Shown piece by piece: positions 8,673 through 16,122 of a DNA stretch of 64,000 bases. How positions within the stretch are numbered: the stretch's first letter is position 1; every line of letters starts with the position of its first letter. The notes under the pieces were generated by a model. The model worked only from the letters and a program-made list of their open reading frames with translations, was not told where the DNA came from and made no database searches. Source of the DNA: Geoglobus acetivorans (lineage in GTDB: Archaea; Halobacteriota; Archaeoglobi; Archaeoglobales; Archaeoglobaceae); assembly GCF_039641995.1 (NCBI RefSeq), contig NZ_CP087714.1, positions 62,001 to 126,000 on the forward strand, in the 5' to 3' direction. A program made the position numbers and the translations under genes.

Positions 8673-9359
8673 GTGAAGAAAATCCTGGTGATCCTTGCAC
8701 TGCTGCTGATCGCATCAACGGCAAGCGGGGCAAAAATACAGGGGACTGTATTCTCATGGGAGACGTTCGAACCCCTTAAAAACGTCATAATCACGATAAA
8801 CACCACTCCCCAGCAGAGAATCGTCAGCGAGGACGGCAGTTACATGTTCGAGGTGCCACCCGGAGTTTATTCAATCGAAGTTTACCACTACAACGACCTG
8901 ACACTCTACGCCAACGAAACCGTCGTTGTGGAGCAGAACGGGACCTACAGGATAGATATCCTCGCTTATCCGCTGGTTGAGGAGCTGGACAGAAACATGA
9001 GCGAGGAGCTGAATCTCGAATTCAACGTGGAAGACGGCAAGACTCCGTCAAACACGAGATATTACTGGACTGGCGTGGCACTGCTGCTTGCCCTGCTGTT
9101 CACCGGAGCGTACATGCTCAGAAAGAGGAGATCTGAGGAGGTTTATGAGATTGTCTCGCACGAAACGCTGCCGGAAGACCTGAGCGAAATCGTGGAAATA
9201 ATCAGGCAGGCTGGAGGTAGGATAACCCAGAAAGAGCTGAGGCAGAAAACTGGCTACAGCGATGCCAAAATCAGCCTGATGCTCGCAGACCTCGAACGCA
9301 GAGGTGTTGTGGAGAAGGTCAAAAAAGGCAGGGGTAACATTATTTTCCTGAAAGATTAG
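8673..9359 (+). CDS. Membrane-anchored winged-helix regulator with an extracellular beta domain
   Basis: The 228-residue protein has three parts. A signal peptide (residues 1-19, ILVILALLLIASTASG) leads into a carboxypeptidase-regulatory-like beta domain (IQGTVFSWETFEPLKNVIIT and YMFEVPPGVYSIEVY, about 20-105). A transmembrane helix follows at about 130-147 with positive residues after it (RKRRSEE). The C-terminal winged helix-turn-helix (about 170-228) contains ITQKELRQKTGYSDAKIS and LADLERRGVVEKVKKGRG. The DNA-binding part would face the cytoplasm. Such one-piece surface-to-DNA proteins occur in many euryarchaea; ligand and targets are unknown. It overlaps the convergent peptidase gene by 20 nt. 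Confidence 0.8.
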   Translation: MKKILVILALLLIASTASGAKIQGTVFSWETFEPLKNVIITINTTPQQRIVSEDGSYMFEVPPGVYSIEVYHYNDLTLYANETVVVEQNGTYRIDILAYPLVEELDRNMSEELNLEFNVEDGKTPSNTRYYWTGVALLLALLFTGAYMLRKRRSEEVYEIVSHETLPEDLSEIVEIIRQAGGRITQKELRQKTGYSDAKISLMLADLERRGVVEKVKKGRGNIIFLKD

Positions 9360-10458
9360 CAATGTTCCGGTATATTCTTGATGCAGTGTACAGCTCGTCG
9401 ATGTACACAAACTCGCCGTCGGAATGAAGATTTTCGCCCCTGGGACCGAGATAAAACGCTGGAATGCCTCTATTTCTCACATGCCTTATGTCCCCAACTC
9501 CGAGAGTTACAACGGCCTTGGGAACCATTCCCTCCCGCCTGATCGCACCGCTTATCAGGTTTACAAGCTGTCTGTCAAGGTCGGGATTCACTCCGTCGAG
9601 CATGTAGCCAAAAGGCCTGAGAAATCCGGTTACGAAGAAGTCCGTGCCCTCATACTGAAATTCATCCCTAAGGCTGCTCACGTCTATCCAGGGAGCCACC
9701 CGGATGTCGGCATCAATCTCACAGCGATCGGGAACGACATTGCGCTTTATGCCGGCCCTCACAACAGACGGATTGAAAACCGCATCGCCGCTACCCCTGA
9801 ACTCCACCTCAAGGCCGATTCTGGAAATTTCGTCAAAAAACTTTTTTCTATCTCCCCTGATTTTCTCGAATCGATCTACCGTTTCGGTTATGATTTCCGA
9901 TGCTCTGTAAACCGCTCCTTTCTTAACATCGGCCATTGCAGTGTGTCCGCTCTCTCCGTGAACCACGATTTTCAGAGCAACAACCGCAGCCTGAGCTATG
10001 CCTATTCTGTCAGAGCCGAAAGGTTCGCCAATGATTACGAAGTCGGGCTCCTCGTGCTTCATCACCTCTCCCAAGCCAAGCTTCCCCCCAATCTCCTCAT
10101 CAGCCGTGAAGGCCAGTTTTACCCCAGATTCGGGCTCATGATCCAGAAACGCAGAGATTATGGAGGCAACACATCCCTTCGCATCGCAGCTTCCCCGTCC
10201 GTAGACCCTTCCACCCTCAATGACGGGTTTTAAGAGCGAGTCATCTGAGGGGACGGTGTCCAGATGAGACGTGAACAGGAATTCTGGGTCTCCTTTGGAT
10301 ATCTCAACAACAATGTTGAGCTTTCCGTCCTTACCGTAAATCCTCGTGCTGTAACTCGAAAAAAGGTTTTGAAGGTACTCCACGGCCCCCTCCGTATTGC
10401 CGGGAGGGTTTCGCGTGTCAATCTCTATCAGATCCTTCAGAATCTCAACTGTGTCCAT
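9340..10458 (-). CDS. M20 family metallopeptidase / deacylase (ArgE-DapE-ACY1 type)
   Basis: The 372-residue two-zinc amidohydrolase shows the expected ligand order. SHLDTVPSDD has the first His, GRGSCDAKG the bridging Asp, ADEEIGG the catalytic Glu, VIIGEPFGSD a second-shell acid, and NLHSDGEF the C-terminal His. A dimerisation lid (about 160-275) contains GESGHTAM. The family removes acyl groups from amino acids or cleaves small peptides. Acetylornithine, succinyl-diaminopimelate and carboxypeptidase-like substrates are all possible. Its start overlaps the end of the upstream NifX-like gene by 14 nt, which suggests cotranscription. Confidence 0.88.
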   Translation of the reverse strand: MDTVEILKDLIEIDTRNPPGNTEGAVEYLQNLFSSYSTRIYGKDGKLNIVVEISKGDPEFLFTSHLDTVPSDDSLLKPVIEGGRVYGRGSCDAKGCVASIISAFLDHEPESGVKLAFTADEEIGGKLGLGEVMKHEEPDFVIIGEPFGSDRIGIAQAAVVALKIVVHGESGHTAMADVKKGAVYRASEIITETVDRFEKIRGDRKKFFDEISRIGLEVEFRGSGDAVFNPSVVRAGIKRNVVPDRCEIDADIRVAPWIDVSSLRDEFQYEGTDFFVTGFLRPFGYMLDGVNPDLDRQLVNLISGAIRREGMVPKAVVTLGVGDIRHVRNRGIPAFYLGPRGENLHSDGEFVYIDELYTASRIYRNIANLSGK

Positions 10459-10753
10459 GCAGTAGTTTCTCGATATCCCTCTCTTTAACAGTTTCTATTT
10501 TTATGCCCGCCTCTCCCAGATTTCTCCGCATCCCCTCCCCGACATGGAGTGCATAGACTACCTCAACACCTTCCCCCACGAGAAGATTTACAAGCTCGTG
10601 TTTTCGCCTGTGTTTTTCATGTCTGCCTGCATGCTCTCTGTGAGGGTTTTCAGCCAGCTTTGCATTCTTTCCGTCAGTGATGTAAAAATACCTCGCCCTT
10701 CCGAAGTGTTCCGAAACAAGCGTTCCATCATCTGTCGGGATTGCGACCTTCAT
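10445..10753 (-). CDS. NifX/NafY-like dinitrogenase iron-molybdenum cofactor domain protein
   Basis: The 102-residue protein has the family opening MKVAIPTDDGTLVSEHFGRA, where HFGRA is characteristic. It then has a His-rich loop (HREHAGRHEKHRRKHE) and a Gly-rich helix region (GVEVVYALHVGEGMRRNL). In diazotrophs such domains carry Fe-S or FeMo-cofactor precursors. Archaeal stand-alone copies without nif genes have unknown roles. The His-rich loop could bind metal. It lies first in a short minus-strand operon with the M20 peptidase. Confidence 0.85.
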   Translation of the reverse strand: MKVAIPTDDGTLVSEHFGRARYFYITDGKNAKLAENPHREHAGRHEKHRRKHELVNLLVGEGVEVVYALHVGEGMRRNLGEAGIKIETVKERDIEKLLHGHS

Positions 10754-10875
10754 AGTGAATATATATTCAAAATGATTTTAAGTAGCTTTCGGAGTCTGGT
10801 GAGATAATTCCAAGCTGAGAAGTTGTGCCACTCAGTATCCCGCAAAATTGAAAAACGCAGGCCACACCTTATCCG

Positions 10876-11745
10876 GTGGATTCAGAGAGAAAGTACGTTC
10901 TGGCTCTGCTCGGAACAGTTGTCGTCTGGGCTGCCTCGTTCATCTTCGTCAAGATAAGTCTCGGGGAGATTGGTCCTTTCAACCTCGCACTCTACAGGTT
11001 CCTGATGGCGGCTCCGGTGCTGTACATAATTATGAAGCTCTCCGGCAAGATCGTCCCTGTCTCAAAGAGGGACCTTCCGGGACTGGTTTTTCTTGCTCTG
11101 ACTGGAGTTACACTGCTTTACGCCGTGCAGTTTCTCGCTCTCGTTTACACCACCGCAACCAACTCGTCCATCCTGATCAACACGTCCGCAATATTTGTTT
11201 CCGTTCTCTCGTTCACTGTCGGCGAAAGACTCACGGGCAGAAAGTTCCTGGCTCTGATCCTCGCGTTTTCAGGCGTTGTGCTTACGGCATCAAAGGGCAA
11301 TCTGGACTTCATTCATGCCGAAACTCTGAAAGGAGATCTGCTGATGATTTTCGACGGCTTTCTGTGGGCGCTGTACACCCTCGCCGGAAAAAGACTCCTT
11401 GAGAAATACAATCCGGAAACCCTCACTGTCTATGCCTTCGCCATCGGAGCGGTTCTGCTCCTCCCCTTTGCGTATGTGGAAGGCATGGCCAATCCAGTCG
11501 CATTTTCCACGATGACCTGGGTCTCCATTACCTTCCTGGCCCTGTTCTGCTCGGTTTTTGGCTATGTTGTGTGGTATTCCGCTCTCTCAGCCATGGAGGC
11601 GACGAAAGTTGCGGTTTTTGTATACCTGATACCTCTTTTTACAGCGGTGATGGCGTATTTCACCATTGGAGAAGATATCGGGCTGTTCACGGTTCTCGGT
11701 GGAATCCATATAGTCCTGGGAGTGTATCTTGTCGAGAGGTCTTAG
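10876..11745 (+). CDS. EamA/DMT-superfamily transporter
   Basis: The 289-residue protein has two EamA repeats of five hydrophobic helices each. The first runs from ALLGTVVVWAASFIFVKIS to FSGVVLTASKG, the second from LKGDLLMIFDGFLWALYTLAG to HIVLGVYLVE. The charged and Tyr/Arg residues near the start of each repeat (LALYRFLMAAP) are usual for this drug/metabolite transporter group, which mostly exports amino acids or metabolites. The start is a GTG at 10876. The upstream 120 bases hold no other gene. The substrate is not predictable. Confidence 0.88.
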   Translation: MDSERKYVLALLGTVVVWAASFIFVKISLGEIGPFNLALYRFLMAAPVLYIIMKLSGKIVPVSKRDLPGLVFLALTGVTLLYAVQFLALVYTTATNSSILINTSAIFVSVLSFTVGERLTGRKFLALILAFSGVVLTASKGNLDFIHAETLKGDLLMIFDGFLWALYTLAGKRLLEKYNPETLTVYAFAIGAVLLLPFAYVEGMANPVAFSTMTWVSITFLALFCSVFGYVVWYSALSAMEATKVAVFVYLIPLFTAVMAYFTIGEDIGLFTVLGGIHIVLGVYLVERS

Positions 11746-11771
11746 TTTGATTGAGAAAGTAAAAAGAAAAG

Positions 11772-12797
11772 TTAGCCCTTAAGCTTCAACTTCATAAATT
11801 GTTTGAGCAATTCATCCATCTCCGGAAATGCCCTGATCTCCCCATTCTTTATTTTACCGTAAATTTCATTCAGAATCATCCTGTGTTGATTGACGTAAAC
11901 TTTATACATGAAATCAATTACTGGCTGATAATTTTCCTTATCACCCTCCGCCACAGCATCCAGATACATCGCTCTATCCTCCAAGCCGAGATAGAGTGTT
12001 GGATAACCATTTCTCTCCAGCACGAAGTTCATCAACGCTCTCGCAACCCTGCCGTTACCGTCCACGAAAGGATGTATGGTTACGAACTTCGTGTGAAGCA
12101 GTACGGCAAGCTCGAATGGGTGCATTGATCGCCTGTTTTTTCTGTACCACTCCACAAGCTCCCTCATGAGTTCCGGAACCTCAAAAGCTGGTGGAGGCTC
12201 ATGCTCAGCTTTCTCTATCAGAACCTGAATTTTCCTGTATTCTCCGGGAGATTCGAGCAAATTTTCCATGATTATGGAATGCATCTTTTTAATGAGTCTC
12301 TCGGATACGTCTCCCTCATATTCTTCCAAGAAATCTCTCAGTTTTCTGAAATTCAATATTTCATAGACCTCTCTGACAGACTTGCCAGCAGGAGTTATGT
12401 TGTGCTCAAGCAGCTCTTCAGCCTGCCTTAGAGTTATGGTGTTGCCCTCAATTGCCGTTGTTCCCTGCACATATCTTGCGAAGACAGATTGCTCATATCT
12501 CTTCATCTCGTCTGGATAGTGCTCTCCAAATAGCCTGTAGCTGTAGTGAAGTTCCTCTAAATTGAGTGCTTTGTCATCATCGAGATACGAACGCTTCTTT
12601 TTCAGCCAGAAGTCCGTGAAGATGTTTAACTTAGCTATCTGATATTCACCCAATTTTTTGATGAACTGTTCTGTGGTTGTTTTCTCCAATCTGCCAACGT
12701 ATACGGTAACAGATAGGTATTTATCGTTAACCCTAACCTTATCTTTGATGTAAACATATTTGTGGCCCCTGATGATCTTAATCTCCAGTTTTGCCAT
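11772..12797 (-). CDS. Fic-domain protein (AMP-transferase family) with its inhibitory motif
   Basis: The 341-residue protein has the full Fic active-site motif HPFVDGNGRVAR at residues 242-253 (H242 is the general base). The auto-inhibitory helix motif TAIEGN lies at 114-119, with E117 expected to block the ATP gamma-phosphate. The N-terminal 75 residues are a beta-rich segment and a Lys/Arg-rich linker. Fic enzymes add AMP or other phosphate groups to Ser, Thr or Tyr of target proteins. Because the inhibitory motif is N-terminal in the same chain (class II), no separate antitoxin is needed. Targets are unknown. Confidence 0.9.
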   Translation of the reverse strand: MAKLEIKIIRGHKYVYIKDKVRVNDKYLSVTVYVGRLEKTTTEQFIKKLGEYQIAKLNIFTDFWLKKKRSYLDDDKALNLEELHYSYRLFGEHYPDEMKRYEQSVFARYVQGTTAIEGNTITLRQAEELLEHNITPAGKSVREVYEILNFRKLRDFLEEYEGDVSERLIKKMHSIIMENLLESPGEYRKIQVLIEKAEHEPPPAFEVPELMRELVEWYRKNRRSMHPFELAVLLHTKFVTIHPFVDGNGRVARALMNFVLERNGYPTLYLGLEDRAMYLDAVAEGDKENYQPVIDFMYKVYVNQHRMILNEIYGKIKNGEIRAFPEMDELLKQFMKLKLKG

Positions 12798-12860
12798 GCT
12801 ATGTAATTTGGCAAAACAGATTAAAAATTTTTGGAAATGGGATTAACCTCTTACAAGCTT

Positions 12861-13019
12861 TCAATCCATAGATGTTTTCGTGACAGCCCTCCTCCAGAGA
12901 ATTTCGTCCAGATTTAGTGCTGCTTTTATCCCATAAGCATCCTGGTATGAACACCACTCGGAGAACCGCACCAATCTCCGTCGCATGGCTTTCACATACT
13001 TCCTGTCCCAGCTGGACAT
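12861..13019 (-). CDS. Short ORF downstream of the tRNA, uncertain
   Basis: An open frame of 52 codons begins MSSWDRKYVKAMRRRLVRFS and ends VTKTSMD. The same frame is open upstream through the tRNA, which is not informative. The composition (basic and aromatic residues, no low complexity) is protein-like, but I recognise no family. I see no clear promoter or Shine-Dalgarno. It could be a small gene, or a fragment left by an element that used the tRNA 3' end. Confidence 0.25.
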   Translation of the reverse strand: MSSWDRKYVKAMRRRLVRFSEWCSYQDAYGIKAALNLDEILWRRAVTKTSMD

Positions 13020-13081
13020 CCCAATCTGGAGAATAACGTTCTTGATGTCATCTTCCGTCCAGAAAACAGAAAAAGAGCAAG

Positions 13082-13155
13082 AGCCGCCGGCGGGATTCGA
13101 ACCCGCGGCCTGGTGATTACGAGTCACCCGCTCTGACCAGCTGAGCTACGGCGGC
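13082..13155 (-). tRNA. tRNA-Thr (anticodon CGT)
   Basis: On the minus strand the acceptor arms GCCGCCG and CGGCGGC pair over 7 bp. The D arm has AGCTCAGCTGGTCAGAGC, the anticodon loop is CTCGTAA giving anticodon CGT (reads ACG, Thr), and the T arm has GGTTCGAATCC. The discriminator base is T, as in archaeal tRNA-Thr, and the 3' CCA is not encoded. It begins 5 nt after the stop codon of a 35-codon zinc-ribbon ORF, so it is probably processed from a transcript that includes leuD. Confidence 0.96.
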
Positions 13156-13159
13156 ACGC

Positions 13160-13267
13160 TCACATCTTGGAGCTTATTCTGCTGTTGCAGATCGCACAGT
13201 ATATACCATCAGGGGTATTTAAAAAATACGCCTGATTGTTGCAGACAGGACATCTCATCTCCCCCAT
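13160..13267 (-). CDS. 35-residue zinc-ribbon miniprotein
   Basis: The short frame begins MGEMRCPVCNN, continues AYFLNTPDGIYCAICNSRIS and ends with Lys-Met. It has two CxxC knuckles (C6, C9 and C24, C27) spaced for one zinc. The leuD stop and this ATG overlap in TGATG, the classic layout for translational coupling. It ends 5 nt before the tRNA-Thr. A protein this small could bind RNA or a partner protein, but no function is recognised. The paired CxxC motifs and coupling make chance unlikely. Confidence 0.65.
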   Translation of the reverse strand: MGEMRCPVCNNQAYFLNTPDGIYCAICNSRISSKM

Positions 13268-13764
13268 CATACTACGATATCACCGTACTTCCTGACATAA
13301 TCCACGAGCCCACCCTCGTCCAGAATCCGTATCATGATTTCCGGAAGCGGTTTCGCCTGAATCTCAATGTCCTTTGTCAGGTTTCTGATAATACCTGTCG
13401 AGAGATCAACCTCAAGGTCATCCTCGGAGTCAATCTGGTCAGTATCGGCAATCAGCACAGGGAGGCCAACATTTATTGCATTGCGGTAAAATATTCTTGC
13501 AAAGGATTTGGCAATTACCGCCGAAATTCCGGCAATCTTGATTGCAAGAGGAGCGTGTTCCCTGCTGCTGCCCATCCCAAAATTCTTTCCGGCAACTATA
13601 AAATCTCCGGGCTTCATCTTCGATGGAAAATTAGGGTCAGCATCCTCCATAACGTGCTTGGCAAGCTCCGGCATGTTGCTCCTCAAATGATAGTACCGGC
13701 CGGGTGTGATGTGGTCAGTCGAAATATCATCTCCAAACTTCCAGGCTCGCCCTCTTAATTTCAT
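13267..13764 (-). CDS. leuD: 3-isopropylmalate dehydratase small subunit (LeuD/HacB-type swivel domain)
   Basis: The 165-residue protein has the aconitase swivel-domain signatures WKFGDDISTDHITPGRYY, AGKNFGMGSSREHAPLAI and KSFARIFYRNAINVGLP. With a large Fe-S subunit it isomerises 2-isopropylmalate in leucine synthesis. Homoaconitase or related substrates are possible in archaea. The true start is ATG 13764, with a TATA-like box 27 nt upstream. The longer frame to 13848 runs into the insertion sequence and should be discarded. No large subunit gene is adjacent. Confidence 0.9.
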   Translation of the reverse strand: MKLRGRAWKFGDDISTDHITPGRYYHLRSNMPELAKHVMEDADPNFPSKMKPGDFIVAGKNFGMGSSREHAPLAIKIAGISAVIAKSFARIFYRNAINVGLPVLIADTDQIDSEDDLEVDLSTGIIRNLTKDIEIQAKPLPEIMIRILDEGGLVDYVRKYGDIVV

Positions 13765-13783
13765 TGACCCCACGTCATGGACG

Positions 13784-13796
13784 CTTTTTTTAAAGA
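13784..13796 (-). promoter_or_regulatory. TATA-like promoter of leuD
   Basis: The minus-strand sequence ctttaaaaaaa is centred 27 nt before ATG 13764. The insertion sequence ends about 20 bp upstream of this box, so the core promoter is intact but anything further upstream is displaced. Confidence 0.45.
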
Positions 13797-13801
13797 TTTT
13801 G

Positions 13802-13817
13802 ATAAGTTCATTATGAC
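13802..13817. repeat. Left copy of the 16-bp direct repeat flanking the IS
   Basis: ATAAGTTCATTATGAC is repeated exactly at 14784-14799 on the other side of the element. This is the expected mark of a target-site duplication, though 16 bp is long for one. Confidence 0.85.
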
Positions 13818-14783
13818 TGTAATATCCCGAAATAATTTCACTCTTCAAACAACCACCTCCCGCTAAACTCGAACACCCTTTCGGCAGGCAACTTTCTCAG
13901 AAACGCCTGATAAGGAGTCTCAAGCTCATCAAAATTCAGGCTCATGTGAGGCTTCACGTGATTGTACCAGTAAACAAATTCCTCAACAGAATTAAACAAG
14001 CTTAGCTTCTGCTCCATCAGGCCAAAGAACCTCTCTATCTTCCCGTTGGTTTGAGGGTGGTTTACTCTGGCAACAATGTGCTTAACTCCATTCTCCTTCA
14101 GGAATTCTTTAAACCTGTGCTTAGCTTTCTCTCTGCTTTTTGCAGCAACAAATTGGGTTCCGTGATCGGTAAGAATTTCATCTGGAATGCCATATTCAGC
14201 GAATCCTTCTCTGAGTACCTTAATCGTGTTCTCTGTAGTTGCTGAATCAAAAACACCGTAGCAGGTTATGAAGCGAGAATCATCATCCATGAAGGCTATT
14301 ATCCACTCTTCTCCAAGCCTTTTCCAGTCTCCCTGCCACAGACTCATGGAATGAGTTCTTTCAAATCGAACCCATTTCCTCCTCTTCTTCTTGTTCATGT
14401 TCCCCTCTACCAAACCGTGTTTGAGTAAAACTTTGTATATGGTGTTGTGAGGGATGTGGATATTGTAATCTCTTTCTATCAGCTTTTCCAGCAGTACCGG
14501 GCTGAGTCTATATTTGTTGTAGGTTTGCAGGATTACTTGTTCTGTCTCTTTGGGTATTAGCTTTGGTTCCCTTCCCGGTTGTTTTAATTCTGGTATCTTG
14601 CCTGTTTCTTCGTATTGCTTCTTGATCTGGTAAATTCTTCTTGGTGTTACTCTCATTACAGCCGCTATTTCTTTGACTGGAGTTCCCTTGTTGAGCTGCT
14701 TGATGATCCATTTGATTTTCTTGTTCGTTAGTTTTCTCACAAGAGTTGGGTTTAGGGTTGTGAAATAATTTTGGGATACTACA
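13818..14783 (-). mobile_element. 966-bp insertion sequence with one DDE transposase gene
   Basis: Both ends begin TGTA and carry 24-bp imperfect inverted repeats (13818-13841 and 14760-14783; 21 of 24 match, sharing TATCCC and ATTTCAC). Exact 16-bp direct repeats lie outside. The single transposase gene fills the element. It has inserted between the divergent leuD and purA genes and leaves both TATA boxes intact. Near-perfect ends and an intact gene suggest a recent, possibly active copy. Confidence 0.9.
13838..14740 (-). CDS. IS481/IS3-like transposase with integrase core (rve)
   Basis: The 300-residue protein has an N-terminal helix-turn-helix (NKKIKWIIKQLNKGTPVKEI, then MRVTPRRIYQIKKQYEE). 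An RNase-H-like catalytic core follows with D138 (WQGDWK), D192 (LTDHGTQF) and E236 (NGKIERFFGLMEQ). The last two are 43 residues apart, fitting DD-x-E spacing. It closes with the usual VKPHMSLNFDELETP segment (R/KPH.SL). It would cut and join the element ends. The frame is intact. It could be placed in IS481 or a neighbouring rve group. Confidence 0.92.
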   Translation of the reverse strand: MRKLTNKKIKWIIKQLNKGTPVKEIAAVMRVTPRRIYQIKKQYEETGKIPELKQPGREPKLIPKETEQVILQTYNKYRLSPVLLEKLIERDYNIHIPHNTIYKVLLKHGLVEGNMNKKKRRKWVRFERTHSMSLWQGDWKRLGEEWIIAFMDDDSRFITCYGVFDSATTENTIKVLREGFAEYGIPDEILTDHGTQFVAAKSREKAKHRFKEFLKENGVKHIVARVNHPQTNGKIERFFGLMEQKLSLFNSVEEFVYWYNHVKPHMSLNFDELETPYQAFLRKLPAERVFEFSGRWLFEE

Positions 14784-14799
14784 ATAAGTTCATTATGAC
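14784..14799. repeat. Right copy of the 16-bp direct repeat flanking the IS
   Basis: Identical to 13802-13817. It lies directly upstream of the purA TATA box, so the original leuD-purA spacer can be reconstructed by removing the element and one repeat. Confidence 0.85.
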
Positions 14800-14803
14800 T
14801 ATG

Positions 14804-14818
14804 TCAAATTTTAAATAA
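14804..14818 (+). promoter_or_regulatory. TATA-like promoter of purA
   Basis: The sequence aaattttaaataata lies about 38 nt before ATG 14851. A Shine-Dalgarno (gggagggtgg, 14835-14844) follows 6 nt before the ATG. The message therefore has a very short leader. Confidence 0.5.
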
Positions 14819-14850
14819 TATGCCTGCGAAAAAAGGGAGGGTGGAATTCA

Positions 14851-15864
14851 ATGTCTGCTACAATTGTCGTTGGTGGATTCTGGGGTGACGAAGGAAAGGG
14901 AAAGATAATAGCGCACATTGCACACTCCGATAAACCGAAAGTAATTGCAAGAGGTGGTGTAGGGCCAAATGCAGGGCATACAGTGGAATTCGATGGAAAG
15001 TCGTTCGGTATTCGAATGATCCCTTCCGGCTTCGTTTACGGTGATGCGAAGCTCCTGATCGGAGCTGGAGTTCTCGTCAATCCAGAAGTTTTTCTGAACG
15101 AGGTTAAAATGCTCAATGTGGAGGAGCGGGCAAGAATCGATTACAGGTGTGCAATCATCGAGCCAAAGCACATTGAAGCTGACAAAAGCTCGGAACACCT
15201 TGCAGGCAAAATAGGAAGCACGGGGAGCGGATGTGGGCCGGCAAACGCAGACAGAGTGATGAGGGTCGCCAGACTTGCAAAGGACGTTGTGGAGCTCCAG
15301 CCATTCCTTACCGACGTTCCCCTCGAGGTAAATGAGACGATTGACAGCGGAGAGTTCGTCCTGATAGAGGGTTCTCAGGGTTTTGCCCTAAGCCTTTACT
15401 ACGGAACCTACCCATACGTAACATCCAAGGACGTTTCGGCATCGTCAATAGCCGCAGACGTTGGAGTCGGGCCAACGAAGATAGACGATGTGGTCGTCGT
15501 TTTCAAAACATTCCCTACAAGGGTCGGTTCAGGTCCATTCCCGACAGAGATGAGCCAGGAGGAGGCAGAAAGCCTCGGAATAGTGGAGTACGGGACAGTC
15601 ACGGGCAGGAGGAGAAGGGTCGGATGGTGGGACCCGGAGCTTGCGAGATACTCGGCCATGATCAACGGAGCGACGCAGATTGCCATAACCGGAATTGACA
15701 GACTCGACAAGGAGTGCTATGGGGTGACCGAGTGGGGAAAACTGACACCAAAGGCAAAGGAGTTTGTTGAAAGAGTTGAGGATGACACGGGCGTTCCCGT
15801 TACACTCATTTCAACCGGCCCATCTCTCGAACAGATAATTGATCTGAGAGATGAAAGACTCTGA
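14851..15864 (+). CDS. purA: Adenylosuccinate synthetase
   Basis: The 337-residue archaeal-type enzyme is shorter than the roughly 430 residues of bacterial PurA. It joins IMP and aspartate using GTP, the first step to AMP. Signatures are [11 protein letters not shown] (GTP P-loop, replacing the bacterial [11 protein letters not shown]), [13 protein letters not shown] with the catalytic His, [14 protein letters not shown] (IMP site), [20 protein letters not shown] and [10 protein letters not shown]. The start has a strong Shine-Dalgarno. It stands alone, divergent from leuD. Confidence 0.95.
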   Translation: MSATIVVGGFWGDEGKGKIIAHIAHSDKPKVIARGGVGPNAGHTVEFDGKSFGIRMIPSGFVYGDAKLLIGAGVLVNPEVFLNEVKMLNVEERARIDYRCAIIEPKHIEADKSSEHLAGKIGSTGSGCGPANADRVMRVARLAKDVVELQPFLTDVPLEVNETIDSGEFVLIEGSQGFALSLYYGTYPYVTSKDVSASSIAADVGVGPTKIDDVVVVFKTFPTRVGSGPFPTEMSQEEAESLGIVEYGTVTGRRRRVGWWDPELARYSAMINGATQIAITGIDRLDKECYGVTEWGKLTPKAKEFVERVEDDTGVPVTLISTGPSLEQIIDLRDERL

Positions 15865-15900
15865 TTGCCTTTTTTAATCCCCATTATTCAGCATCAAAAA

Positions 15901-15911
15901 CTTAATATTTT
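15901..15911 (+). promoter_or_regulatory. TATA-like box for the Trm112-like/pyrG operon
   Basis: The sequence cttaatatttt is centred 28 nt before ATG 15934. It decides the start of the small gene at MRRKLLEIL and likely drives pyrG, guaA and argD as well. Confidence 0.45.
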
Positions 15912-15933
15912 GCGGTGTGAGAGGTGGAGCGTT

Positions 15934-16122
15934 ATGAGGAGGAAACTTCTTGAAATTCTCGCATGCCCTGTTTGCAAAGGAGATCTTGACGTGGAAGTCG
16001 AGGAGGAGAACGAAGAAGAGATAGTGTGGGGACGATTGATCTGCAAGTCCTGTGGGGCTGAATATCCGATTGAGGATGGGATACCAAACATGCTTCCCCC
16101 TGAACTGAGGGAGACGGTATGA
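15934..16122 (+). CDS. Trm112-like zinc-binding small protein
   Basis: The 62-residue protein starts [20 protein letters not shown] and has the second knuckle [20 protein letters not shown]. This is the Trm112/UPF0434 fold, with two CxxC pairs and the terminal IxDGIPxML motif. Trm112 activates several methyltransferases that act on tRNA, rRNA and release factor. In archaea it partners many SAM enzymes. It opens an operon; its TGA overlaps the pyrG ATG by 4 nt. Confidence 0.85.
   Translation: MRRKLLEILACPVCKGDLDVEVEEENEEEIVWGRLICKSCGAEYPIEDGIPNMLPPELRETV

Noticed and set aside
9424-10233. 269-codon open frame on the plus strand
   Set aside because: Fully antisense to the M20 peptidase gene, whose metal ligands and motifs are clear. 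The plus-strand product has no recognisable domain.
12861-13127. 88-codon frame starting inside the tRNA gene
   Set aside because: A start inside the tRNA is not credible. Only the part from 13019 is kept, as a weak candidate.
13765-13848. N-terminal extension of leuD
   Set aside because: The extra codons are partly the inverted repeat of the insertion sequence and lie upstream of the leuD TATA box.
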